6,743 bases of DNA from Rhizobacter sp. (lineage in GTDB: Bacteria > Pseudomonadota > Gammaproteobacteria > Burkholderiales > Burkholderiaceae_C). Positions within the stretch are counted from its first letter, which is position 1. Each line of letters starts with the position of its first letter. Below are positions 1-6,743 of this stretch, piece by piece. The DNA lies in contig JANXVK010000214.1 in NCBI GenBank assembly GCA_025351675.1, positions 1-6,743 on the forward strand, in the 5' to 3' direction. Below the pieces are notes generated by a model, which made no database searches, was not told the DNA's origin, and was given only the letters and a program-made list of their open reading frames with translations. Made by a program: the position numbers and the translations under genes.

Positions 1-700
1 GCCGGGGCTGGAGAACCTGGCGCTGATCCCCGGCACGGTCGGCGCGTCGCCGGTGCAGAACATCGGTGCGTACGGCGTCGAGCTGAAAGACCGCTTCGAG
101 TCGCTCGACGCGGTCGACTTGGTCCCCGGCCGCACGCAGACGCTGTTTGCCGATACCTGCGCTTTCGGCTACCGCGACAGCGTGTTCAAGCACTCGCTCG
201 CGAACCGCACCGTGATCACGCGCGTGCGTTTCCGTTTGCCGAAACCGTGGCAGCCGGTGCTCGGCTACCTCGATCTCGAACGCAAGATGGCGGAGACGGG
301 CATCGCGGCGCCAAGCGCGCAGGAAGTGTTCGACTGGGTCTGCGCGATCCGCCGCGCCAAGCTGCCCGACCCGGCCGTGCTCGGCAACGCCGGCAGCTTC
401 TTCAAGAACCCGATCGTCACGCCCGAGCAGTGCCGCGACATCATCGGCCGCGACCCCGAGGTCGTGCATTACCCGCTGCCCGACGGCAGCATCAAGCTCG
501 CCGCCGGCTGGATGATTGACGCCTGCGGCTGGAAGGGCAAACACGTCGGTCAGGCCGGCGTCTACGAGAAGCAGGCGCTGGTGCTGGTGAACCGCGGCGG
601 CGCGATCGGCTCCGAGGTGATGCTGCTGGCCGGCGCGATCCAGGAGAGCGTCTACGGCCGCTTCGGGATCAGGCTGGAGCCGGAGCCGCTGGTGGTGTGA
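1..700 (+). CDS. murB: UDP-N-acetylenolpyruvoylglucosamine reductase MurB (type I), 3' part
   Basis: MurB is the cytoplasmic FAD enzyme that uses NADPH to reduce UDP-GlcNAc-enolpyruvate to UDP-MurNAc, the second committed step of peptidoglycan precursor synthesis. The frame is open from base 2 with no start in the window. The GTG at 53 is an internal valine, because conserved MurB sequence ([13 protein letters not shown], then PVQNIGAYG) runs straight through it. About 232 residues are visible; E. coli MurB has 342, so roughly the first 110 are missing. Catalytic-site signatures are present: YRDS (Arg codon 173-175, equivalent to E. coli Arg159), [10 protein letters not shown] (Ser codon 395-397, the proton-donating Ser229), and the C-terminal RFGIRLEPE (second Glu, codon 683-685, my match to Glu325). 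The Tyr-containing insert around YRDSVFKH marks the type I class. The protein ends soon after LEPE, so its C-terminus is shorter than E. coli's. The stop is TGA at 698-700. The last 32 bases overlap the 3' end of the opposite-strand kinase gene. Confidence 0.96.
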   Translation, partial: PGLENLALIPGTVGASPVQNIGAYGVELKDRFESLDAVDLVPGRTQTLFADTCAFGYRDSVFKHSLANRTVITRVRFRLPKPWQPVLGYLDLERKMAETGIAAPSAQEVFDWVCAIRRAKLPDPAVLGNAGSFFKNPIVTPEQCRDIIGRDPEVVHYPLPDGSIKLAAGWMIDACGWKGKHVGQAGVYEKQALVLVNRGGAIGSEVMLLAGAIQESVYGRFGIRLEPEPLVV

Positions 701-2984
701 CGCCGGCCGCCTCGCCGCTGCCGGCGAGCAAGCCGAGGCGCCGGCACTCGGCCAGGCTCGCGTCGAACTGGCGCTCGAGTTCGTCGATCGAGGCGACCAG
801 CTCAGTCGTCGCGGCTGCGGGCGGGCTGGTCTCGAGGCGCCCGGCCAGCGTGCCGACGCGGTGCAGCCCCATGCTCAGCGCCGCGCCTTTCAGCGCGTGG
901 GCGAGGCGGCGCAACTCGGCAGGGCGTGCTGCATGCGCGGCGTCGCGCAGGCCGGCGATCGCGCCGACGCGCCCGGCGAGCAGGCTGGCCAGCAGTTCGC
1001 CGTACTTGACCGGCGCCAGCGCGCCGCGCAGCGCGTCGATGGTGGCTGCGTCGAGCAGCGGGACGAGATCGTCCGCCGCTGCGTCGGCCCTCGCCGGCGC
1101 TGGCGCCGCGGCTTCGGCCGATGTCGGCGCCGCAGTCCGCAGGCCGCCGCTGGCGTGGCGTGCCAGTACCTCGCGCAGTTGTGGCAGGTGCGCAGGCTTG
1201 GTCAGAAAGCCGTCCATCCCGGCCTCGAACGCGAGCTGGCGCGTCGCCTGGAACGCATCGGCGGTCAGCGCGACGATCGGCACCGTGCCGCGCGGCGCCG
1301 GCAGTGCGCGGATCGCGCGGGCGGCGGCGAAACCGTCCATCCCGGGCATGTGCAGGTCCATCAGCACGATGTTGAACGCCGCGTCGGCCGGCTGCGCTTC
1401 GACGGCGCGCAGCGCGCCGTCACCGTCGGATGCGAACACGGCGCGGTGGCCGAGCCGCTCGAGCACCGCTTCGAGGTAGGCGCGGTTTACCGCGTGGTCT
1501 TCGGCGACGAGCACCTTCAGGGCCTTGGTGCTGCCGGCGGTTGCCATGTCGAAATCGCCCGTGTCCCGGGACGGCGCACTCACCGCCGCGAGCGGCAGTG
1601 CGGCGATGAAGGTGCTGCCCGTGCCGGGCTGGCTGCGCACCGTGATGTCGCCCCCCATCAGGCGCGCCAGATCGCGCGAGATCTGCAGACCCAGGCCGGT
1701 GCCGCTGGCACGACGCGACGGGCTCTGGTCGCCCTGGATGAAGCGCTGGAACAGGCGGCCGAGAGTGGCCTCGTCCATGCCGATGCCGGTGTCGGTGACG
1801 CGAAACTCGAGGCTGCCGTTCGCGGCGCTGGTGACGCCGAGCACGACCCGCCCGGACGGCGTGAACTTCAGCGCATTGCTCAGCAGGTTGAACAGGATCT
1901 GCTTGACCCGTGTCGGATCGGCCTCGACCCAACGCGGCACGTCGGGCGCCACCTCGACGTCGAGCGCCAGCCCCTTCGCGTGGGCCTGCGCGCGCATCAG
2001 TGCGTCGACCTGCGCGATCAGCTGCGGCAGATCGACCGTCTGCGGTGTCACCTGGAGCCGGCCGGATTCGAGCTGCGAGAGGTCGAGGATGTCGTTCAGG
2101 ATCGTCAGCAGGTGATTCGCCGATTCGCGCGCGGTATCGAGGTAGAGCGCCTGCTGGCGCGACAGGCCGCCTTCCTGGAGCAGCGACAGCATGCCGAGCA
2201 TGCCGTGGAACGGTGTGCGGATCTCGTGGCTCATGTTGGCGAGGAACGCGCTCTTCGCACGGTTCGCGGCCTCGGCGTCGGTGCGCGCGGTGCTCAGCGT
2301 GCCGGCCAGCGTTTCCAGGCTGCGGCGGCGCTCGCTCAGCGCGCGCATCTGGCGCAGCACGATCACCGCGAGCGCGACCAACAGCAGGCACTGGAACGCG
2401 GTCAGCGCGATGCTCAGCTCGCTCTGCTGGCGCACCGCGATGTTGCGCTCGGTCGCGTGCTGGTAGAGCAGGTGCGATGCACCGAGAGAGACTTCGTGCA
2501 GTGGCACACTCAGCGCATCCAGCAGCCCCATCATCTCGATGCCGACGGCTCCGTCGAACGGCCGCTGCGGCGACTCGCCGAGGTAGCGGTCGGCGGCCTT
2601 CACGAAGGCGCGCACCTGCGCGATCGCCGGCCCGTAGGCGGGCTGGTCGCGCATGATGCCGGCCGCGCGTTCGTGGTCGACTTGGCCGAGGCGACTGACG
2701 AAGATGTCATAGCGCAGCTGCACTTTGTCGGCGCCGTATCTCTGCGGATCGTCCTGGTAAAGCTCCAGCTGGTTGCGCAGCCGCAGTTGCTCGGTTTCGA
2801 GTTGCGAGAAGCTCCAGCCGATCGCGTCGTTCTGGTATTGCGAAGCGGCGTCGAGCAGCTTGTACTGGCGCCACTGCACATAGCCGATCGCCAGCAGCAC
2901 CAGCGCCAGCACGCCGACCACCGTGAGCAGCCAAACCCGCCACGGTTGCTGTGGCCGCGGATCGATCGCGCCGGGAGGCTTCAT
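669..2984 (-). CDS. Membrane hybrid histidine kinase (HisKA-HATPase-REC-Hpt)
   Basis: A 771-residue tripartite sensor kinase that should autophosphorylate and relay His-Asp-His. TM1 is about residues 17-36. A mostly helical periplasmic region of about 150 residues follows, containing RYDIFVSRL at 91-99. TM2 is about 190-211, leading into a short coiled coil (212-243). Catalytic parts: H-box MSHEIRTP with His253; N-box [10 protein letters not shown] with Asn366 and Asn370; DTGIGM at 398-403; GTGLGL at 428-433. The receiver (about 488-612) has acidic Glu495/Asp496, phospho-acceptor Asp543 in [11 protein letters not shown], Thr574 and Lys596. After an Ala/Pro linker (613-640) comes an Hpt domain with HALKG, His696. 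No HAMP or PAS domain is evident. The ATG is chosen because GAGGTG precedes it and because it overlaps the stop of the upstream periplasmic gene (ATGA). The open frame continues upstream to 4460 only as out-of-frame noise. The H-box continues PFHG instead of the usual PMNG or PLNA. The ligand is unknown; the neighbour suggests a pterin. No output regulator is in the window. Confidence 0.93.
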   Translation of the reverse strand: MKPPGAIDPRPQQPWRVWLLTVVGVLALVLLAIGYVQWRQYKLLDAASQYQNDAIGWSFSQLETEQLRLRNQLELYQDDPQRYGADKVQLRYDIFVSRLGQVDHERAAGIMRDQPAYGPAIAQVRAFVKAADRYLGESPQRPFDGAVGIEMMGLLDALSVPLHEVSLGASHLLYQHATERNIAVRQQSELSIALTAFQCLLLVALAVIVLRQMRALSERRRSLETLAGTLSTARTDAEAANRAKSAFLANMSHEIRTPFHGMLGMLSLLQEGGLSRQQALYLDTARESANHLLTILNDILDLSQLESGRLQVTPQTVDLPQLIAQVDALMRAQAHAKGLALDVEVAPDVPRWVEADPTRVKQILFNLLSNALKFTPSGRVVLGVTSAANGSLEFRVTDTGIGMDEATLGRLFQRFIQGDQSPSRRASGTGLGLQISRDLARLMGGDITVRSQPGTGSTFIAALPLAAVSAPSRDTGDFDMATAGSTKALKVLVAEDHAVNRAYLEAVLERLGHRAVFASDGDGALRAVEAQPADAAFNIVLMDLHMPGMDGFAAARAIRALPAPRGTVPIVALTADAFQATRQLAFEAGMDGFLTKPAHLPQLREVLARHASGGLRTAAPTSAEAAAPAPARADAAADDLVPLLDAATIDALRGALAPVKYGELLASLLAGRVGAIAGLRDAAHAARPAELRRLAHALKGAALSMGLHRVGTLAGRLETSPPAAATTELVASIDELERQFDASLAECRRLGLLAGSGEAAGVTPPAAPAPA
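711..728 (+). terminator. Possible hairpin terminator downstream of murB
   Basis: Ten bases after the murB stop lies a perfect 7-bp inverted repeat, CTCGCCG (711-717) and CGGCGAG (722-728), with a 4-base loop CTGC. A competing 6-bp pairing, CGCCGG (701-706) with CCGGCG (721-726), is also possible. Position and GC content fit a transcription-stop hairpin for murB. No T-run follows, so it is not a classical intrinsic terminator. The same bases encode the C-terminal tail of the opposite-strand kinase, so the repeat could be a chance product of GC-rich codons. Confidence 0.3.
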
Positions 2985-3511
2985 TTCACCTCGATGCTCC
3001 TGAGTTGCCAGATGGCGCGGCTGTAGTGGACGGCGGTGCGCAGCTCGGGTTTGTCGTCGAACGGGTAGATGATGACGAGCGGACCTTTTTCGCGCACCGA
3101 CATCGGCTTGTCGTCGAGCAGGTACGCGAGCATCGCGCCGTGTTTGGCCATGTCGTCGGCCGGGATGTCGACGCGGTAGTCGTTCAATGCCACCGCCTTG
3201 AGCGTGGCGCCCGCAGGCGCGCCCACCGCGACGAGCAACGCGTGCAGGGGCACGCCGGTGAACTTGCGCGGCTGCGCGTACCAAGGCGTACGGGTCGAGA
3301 AGCTCTGTTGCGGCAGTTTCTGCAACATCGCGAGGTCGAACGAGATGGCGCCGTTGTCGTTCGGGTTGGCGACCGGCCCGGTGACCGTCAGCACCACCTT
3401 GCCGGCCGGTGTTTCGAACGCCCACGCGGGTCGGGCGAAACCGGCCAGCAGCAAGGCGCCCGCGGCGACCATGCCGAAAAACTTGCGCCGATCGCCTGCA
3501 GGTTGCTCCAT
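2981..3511 (-). CDS. Tat-exported, cysteine-free SUOX-fold protein, PruR-like (putative pterin-binding periplasmic sensor)
   Basis: A 176-residue exported protein with a short molybdopterin-oxidoreductase (sulfite-oxidase-like) domain. The N-terminus carries a twin-arginine motif (DRRKFFG, 7-13), a hydrophobic stretch at 14-26 and a cleavage site after ARPAWA (31/32), so it should be exported folded to the periplasm. Domain landmarks are VVLTVTGPV (39-47), STRTPWYAQPRKFTGVPLH (72-90), ALNDYRVDIP (108-117), KGPLVIIYP (142-150) and RAIWQLRSIEV (165-175). The protein contains no cysteine, so it lacks the thiolate that binds molybdenum in true sulfite oxidases. That argues for a ligand-binding or sensor role, as in Agrobacterium tumefaciens PruR, which binds a pterin and controls the membrane protein DcpA. 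The kinase gene overlaps its stop by 4 bases, making the kinase its likely partner. The start is fixed: the only upstream in-frame codons before a TGA are CGA, TGT, AAT and CAG, none of them a start. The Shine-Dalgarno is poor. The fold and export are fairly sure; the pterin ligand is inferred. Confidence 0.85.
   Translation of the reverse strand: MEQPAGDRRKFFGMVAAGALLLAGFARPAWAFETPAGKVVLTVTGPVANPNDNGAISFDLAMLQKLPQQSFSTRTPWYAQPRKFTGVPLHALLVAVGAPAGATLKAVALNDYRVDIPADDMAKHGAMLAYLLDDKPMSVREKGPLVIIYPFDDKPELRTAVHYSRAIWQLRSIEVK
2987..2992 (-). promoter_or_regulatory. Ribosome binding site of the hybrid kinase, inside the upstream gene
   Basis: GAGGTG on the minus strand, followed by AA and the ATG at 2984-2982, is a strong Shine-Dalgarno match. 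It lies in the last codons (Glu-Val-Lys) of the preceding periplasmic-protein gene. Together with the ATGA overlap of stop and start, this fixes the kinase start and points to translational coupling of the two proteins. Confidence 0.75.
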
Positions 3512-3513
3512 TC

Positions 3514-3525
3514 GACAATTCTGTC
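3514..3525. repeat. Short inverted repeat at the start of the PruR-like gene
   Basis: GACA-ATTC-TGTC (4-bp arms, 4-base spacer) ends three bases before the ATG at 3511, where the ribosome binding site should be. No good Shine-Dalgarno sequence is seen for this gene. The repeat could be a weak hairpin limiting initiation, or a small operator-like site. It is short enough to be chance. Confidence 0.25.
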
Positions 3526-3546
3526 ATGGCCTCGCTGCCGCCCCGC

Positions 3547-3559
3547 GCGGTCCGACCGC
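3547..3559. repeat. Hyphenated palindrome directly after the TonB receptor stop codon
   Basis: GCGGTC-C-GACCGC is a 13-base perfect palindrome around one central base, touching the receptor stop codon (TGA at 3562-3560). In RNA it could form a 5-bp stem with a 3-base loop. No T-run follows, so it is unlikely to be a strong terminator. It may stabilise the receptor message end or attenuate read-through into the sensing genes, or it may be chance in GC-rich DNA. Confidence 0.3.
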
Positions 3560-5734
3560 TCAGAAGCTGAACGGCTTGCTCAACGCCACGTAGATCGTGC
3601 GCCGCGGTGCGAACTGCGGTGCGCCGACGCCGATGCCGCTGCCGTCGCGCAGCTCGTAGCTGCGGTCGAACAGGTTCAGCGCCGACAGCCGCACGTCGAA
3701 CTTGCCGAGGCCGCCGACGTTGAATGAGCGCGCGACCGACGCGTTCACCTGCACGAAGCCCGGCAGGTGCTCGGTGTTCGCGAAGCCGCGCCGCAGGCCG
3801 CTGCCGTAGAGCACGTCGCCGCCGATCGTGGTGCTGTCGCCGAGGCGGTACGACATGCCCGCCGAGGCCGCGATCTTTTGCTCGTGGTCGAGGTGCACCC
3901 AGTTGTTCCGGATCCAGGCGAGCGCGTCGGCGTCGAAGTTGAACTGGCCGGACTCGATGCCCTTGCCCTTGGCCGAGCTGAAGCTCAGGTTCGCCCACGC
4001 CGACAGGCGATCGTCCTTGTACGAGCCCGAGAACTCGAGGCCGAAGATCTTGCCGCGCTCGAAGTTGAAGGCCGAGTAGATCAGCGCGTTGCCGAACCGG
4101 CCTTCGTCCTGCAGGTGCTTGACGTCGCGGTAGTAGGCGTCGGCGCCCAGCGTGATCCGGGCGTTCAGCTGGTGCGAGACGCCCAGGTCGAAGTAGTTGG
4201 AGCGCTCCGAACGCACGGCGGTGTTCGCATCCGACGGCAGCGCGTTGGTCGTGCCGAGGAATTTCGCGATCGAGGTCGTGTCGATCTTCTCGGTCGGCGG
4301 CGGCGTGAAGTAGCGCGCGTAGCCGGCGTGCACGCGCGTGTCCTGGCCCAGTTGATAGACCGCGCCGAGGCGCGGGCTCCACTGTGATTCGGCGACGACG
4401 GTGTCGACCTTGTCGTAGCGCACGCCGTAGTTGACGGTCAGCGCCTTGGTCGGTTGCCACTCGTCCTGCAGGTAGGCGCCGAACAAGTGACCCTTGAGCT
4501 GGCTGTCGTCCTTGATCGTCAGCGGCACGTCGCTCGTCTGGTTGCCATTGCCGTCGGCCGGGAACACGGTCGAGGCGTTCGCGACCGAGCCGCGTTCGCG
4601 CTGCACGAAGAGGCCGGCGCGCAGCGTGTGCTGTGCGTTCAGCACCCGGCTCGCGTCGAACTGCAGGCCGCTCGCGACGTTGCGCCGGACCACGTCGGCA
4701 GCGACGCCGTTGTAGGTCAGATCGCCGACCGGGTCGGGCTGGTAGTGCACGCTGGTGCTGCGGTTGAACAGCGCGACCTGGTAGTCGGTGCCATCGCCGA
4801 AGCTCGACTGGAAACTCAGCACTTGGAAGTTGTTGCGTTCGCGCTGCTTGGCGTCGAGGTTCGCCGAATCGGGTGGCGTCACGCCGACGAGGTTGAAGAC
4901 CGGTGATTCGCCCGGCACGTTCGGTATCTGGAAGCGGCTCTGCGCCGTGCCCAGCATCAGGCTGACGCGGCTGCTCTCGCCGAGCAGGTGGCTCAGCCAG
5001 GCGAAGCCCTTGGTCTGGCGCGTGCTGTCGTGGATTGCGTTCTTGTCGGCGGTCGGGTTCTCGATCCCGATGTCGTTCTGCAGGGTCGAGCCGGTCACGA
5101 AATACTGCAGGTCGCCGGCGGTGCCGCCGATGTTCGCGCTGGTCTCGCGGTGCCCGCGGCTGCCCAGCACGACATCGACGCTGCCCGCGTTCGCCAGATC
5201 GGCGCCCTTGGTGCGGATGTCGATCACGCCGGCGGTGCGGTAGCCGTACTGCGCCGGCAGCGCGCCGGTAAGCACGTTGATCTGGTCGGCGAAGCGCGTG
5301 TCGAGCGTCTGGCCGAAGCCGCTGATCGACTCGGGGATGACGACGCCGTTGATGCGGTATTGCAGGTTGCCGTGGTCGCCGCGCACGTGCAGCTGGCCGT
5401 ACGAGTCGCCGACGAGGCCGGGTGCGCGCATCAGCACCTGGTTGAGCGGCGTCGCGTCGCCGAGCGGCAGCTTCGCGATGTCACTCTTGTCGAAGCGGTA
5501 GATCGTGCTGCCGGTCTCGGGCGAAAGCGAGTTGCGGGCGTCGTCGAGGCGCTGCCGCGTGCCCTTGACCTCGACGCGGTCGAGCTGGGTGGCGGTGGGG
5601 TTCGCGGCAGGTGCGCTGGCGGCGACCGCCGGCGCGACGGGAGCGGCTTGTGCCACGGTTTGATCTGCCGCGCGTGCAGGCGCGCCGACGATGGCAAGCG
5701 CAACGGCGCTGGCCAGGGTGGTCAACTTGAACAT
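3560..5734 (-). CDS. TonB-dependent outer-membrane receptor, substrate unknown
   Basis: A complete 724-residue TonB-dependent receptor for energised uptake across the outer membrane. The signal peptide is residues 1-22 (hydrophobic core LASAVALAIVG, cleavage after ARA). An Ala/Pro-rich spacer (23-49) leads to a likely TonB box, LDRVEVKG (51-58). The plug is about 65-175, with LNQVLMRAPGLVGDSYGQL, HVRGDHGNLQYRINGVVIPE and LTGALPAQYGYRTAGVIDI. The remainder is a beta-barrel with alternating aromatic strands, including HAGYARYFTPPP (469-480). It closes with LSALNLFDRSYELRDG and a terminal Phe (SKPFSF), the usual outer-membrane assembly signal. There is no N-terminal STN signalling domain, so it is not itself a FecA-type transducer. 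The ATG at 5734 is preferred over an in-frame ATG at 5776: it has AGGA six bases upstream and starts a clean signal peptide. The intact frame rules out a pseudogene. Nothing in the sequence identifies the substrate. Confidence 0.95.
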   Translation of the reverse strand: MFKLTTLASAVALAIVGAPARAADQTVAQAAPVAPAVAASAPAANPTATQLDRVEVKGTRQRLDDARNSLSPETGSTIYRFDKSDIAKLPLGDATPLNQVLMRAPGLVGDSYGQLHVRGDHGNLQYRINGVVIPESISGFGQTLDTRFADQINVLTGALPAQYGYRTAGVIDIRTKGADLANAGSVDVVLGSRGHRETSANIGGTAGDLQYFVTGSTLQNDIGIENPTADKNAIHDSTRQTKGFAWLSHLLGESSRVSLMLGTAQSRFQIPNVPGESPVFNLVGVTPPDSANLDAKQRERNNFQVLSFQSSFGDGTDYQVALFNRSTSVHYQPDPVGDLTYNGVAADVVRRNVASGLQFDASRVLNAQHTLRAGLFVQRERGSVANASTVFPADGNGNQTSDVPLTIKDDSQLKGHLFGAYLQDEWQPTKALTVNYGVRYDKVDTVVAESQWSPRLGAVYQLGQDTRVHAGYARYFTPPPTEKIDTTSIAKFLGTTNALPSDANTAVRSERSNYFDLGVSHQLNARITLGADAYYRDVKHLQDEGRFGNALIYSAFNFERGKIFGLEFSGSYKDDRLSAWANLSFSSAKGKGIESGQFNFDADALAWIRNNWVHLDHEQKIAASAGMSYRLGDSTTIGGDVLYGSGLRRGFANTEHLPGFVQVNASVARSFNVGGLGKFDVRLSALNLFDRSYELRDGSGIGVGAPQFAPRRTIYVALSKPFSF

Positions 5735-5801
5735 GTGAAATCCTGATCTGAAAGCGGGAAGGGCGAACGCGTGCACTCGGCACGGGTTGGCGCGAACGGG
5801 C
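5735..5801 (-). other. 67-base gap between the Cys/His protein and the TonB receptor
   Basis: This is the longest gap between genes in the window and the natural place for a receptor promoter. I see no convincing -35/-10 pair, no Fur-box-like AT-rich palindrome and no T-run terminator. It holds the receptor ribosome binding site and a small inverted repeat, CGTGC-ACTCG-GCACG (5770-5784). The GC content is as high as in the genes, which favours read-through from upstream or a promoter type not recognisable by eye. Confidence 0.4.
5741..5744 (-). promoter_or_regulatory. Ribosome binding site deciding the TonB receptor start
   Basis: AGGA on the minus strand, six bases before the ATG at 5734-5732. 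It supports this start over the upstream in-frame ATG at 5776, which would put 14 extra residues ahead of the signal peptide. Confidence 0.65.
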
Positions 5802-6125
5802 TCAGGTCAGGGTCGGTGGCGCCCTCGAATGGAAGGCCAGTTGCAGCGCGGCCGGGGAGGCCACCGGCGCGGCCGAGGCGAGCAGCGCGTGCTGCGCGGC
5901 GGGCGCCGGCAATGCGGCGCCGCTGCTCGTGGCGCCGGCACCGAGGGCGCTGAGCGTCAGGCACTCGTCGCAATGGTCGGGCGCCGGCAAGTGCTTGCCG
6001 GCATTCGCGTGCGTCGCGTCGATGGCGTGCGAGAGCCAGTGCAGCGGCGCCGTTTGTTGCGCAAACAAAAACGCCAACGCCAGCAGGCCGCGGGCGAGGA
6101 TGTTCTTGAGCAAGGGCGAACGCAT
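5802..6125 (-). CDS. Small exported Cys/His protein, DUF2946-like
   Basis: A 107-residue protein of unknown function. An N-terminal hydrophobic segment (about 9-22) after Arg/Lys residues looks like a signal peptide or single membrane anchor. Behind it lies a short His-rich stretch (His29, 33, 39, 45 and 51) ending in DHCDECLTLSALG, with Cys52 and Cys55 as a CxxC pair. The rest is Ala/Pro-rich and ends AFHSRAPPTLT. This layout (leader, HxxxH, Cys pair, Ala-rich body, RAPP-type tail) resembles DUF2946-type proteins, which as I recall often sit beside TonB receptor genes. The assignment is from memory, not a search. The Cys/His cluster could bind a metal such as copper or zinc. It starts 28 bases after argG and ends 67 bases before the receptor on the same strand. 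The Shine-Dalgarno is weak (GGA nine bases before ATG). It could be a chance GC-rich frame, but the leader and the Cys pair make a real gene likely. Confidence 0.72.
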   Translation of the reverse strand: MRSPLLKNILARGLLALAFLFAQQTAPLHWLSHAIDATHANAGKHLPAPDHCDECLTLSALGAGATSSGAALPAPAAQHALLASAAPVASPAALQLAFHSRAPPTLT

Positions 6126-6153
6126 GGCGGGGAGTCCAGGTGGGCCGAGCGGG

Positions 6154-6743
<590 letters not shown>

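Noticed and set aside
53..700. A complete short murB starting at the GTG at 53
   Set aside because: Conserved MurB sequence continues upstream of this codon to the window edge, so the valine is internal and the gene is cut by the window.
861..3026. 721-codon plus-strand open frame opposite the kinase
   Set aside because: It is rich in Arg, Ala, Gln and His with no recognisable domain, signal or ribosome binding site. It mirrors the kinase codons on the other strand, and the kinase frame has all expected motifs.
2951..3727. 258-codon plus-strand open frame opposite the PruR-like gene
   Set aside because: No domain or start signal is seen. It spans two well-supported minus-strand genes and the gap between them, as expected from low stop density.
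2985..4460. The open frame extending the kinase upstream to 4460 (1263 codons in all)
   Set aside because: The extra 492 codons run out of frame through the PruR-like gene and the receptor, give Arg-rich low-complexity protein, and are explained by few stop codons in GC-rich DNA. The ATGA overlap and ribosome binding site fix the start at 2984.
4988..5746. 252-codon plus-strand open frame opposite the TonB receptor
   Set aside because: The Val/Ala/Arg-rich composition is typical of antisense shadows in GC-rich genes, and the receptor on the minus strand is unambiguous.
5735..5776. Longer N-terminus for the TonB receptor, starting at 5776
   Set aside because: It would place 14 residues before a normal signal peptide and lacks the AGGA ribosome binding site seen at the correct distance from the ATG at 5734.
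5770..5784. CGTGC-ACTCG-GCACG as a terminator or operator
   Set aside because: Only 5 bp of stem with no T-run and no similarity to a known operator. Such repeats are common by chance at this GC content.

Overview
The window looks like ordinary chromosomal DNA of a GC-rich proteobacterium, most likely a betaproteobacterium (Burkholderiales or Rhodocyclales type). That is an inference from three things: very high GC with GC-ending codons, a long E. coli-type ArgG, and a type I MurB. No taxonomic search could be run. Two housekeeping genes, both cut by the window edges, flank four complete genes that read as an accessory uptake and sensing block. There is no gene-free stretch over 300 bases. 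The longest gap between genes is 67 bases. I see no tRNA, rRNA, CRISPR array, insertion sequence or transposase.

Layout: the 3' part of murB (2-700, plus strand) converges on a run of five minus-strand genes. In transcription order, right to left, these are: the 3' part of argG (6743-6154); a small exported Cys/His protein resembling DUF2946 (6125-5802); a complete TonB-dependent outer-membrane receptor (5734-3560); a Tat-type exported, cysteine-free protein with a molybdopterin/sulfite-oxidase-like fold, resembling the PruR pterin-binding proteins (3511-2981); and a hybrid histidine kinase with HisKA, HATPase, receiver and Hpt domains (2984-669). Spacings are 28, 67 and 48 bases, then a 4-base ATGA overlap. 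A single polycistronic transcript is plausible, possibly reading on from argG.

The most interesting feature is the last pair. A cysteine-free pterin-binding-type periplasmic protein is translationally coupled to a membrane kinase whose periplasmic region (about 150 residues) is helical and matches no sensor domain I can name. This is the arrangement expected if the exported protein reports ligand (pterin) occupancy to the kinase, by analogy with the PruR-DcpA pair of Agrobacterium tumefaciens, but with a phosphorelay in place of a cyclic-di-GMP enzyme. The receptor and the Cys/His protein just upstream suggest that uptake of an unknown ligand could be tied to the same signal. No stand-alone response regulator or other output gene lies in the window.
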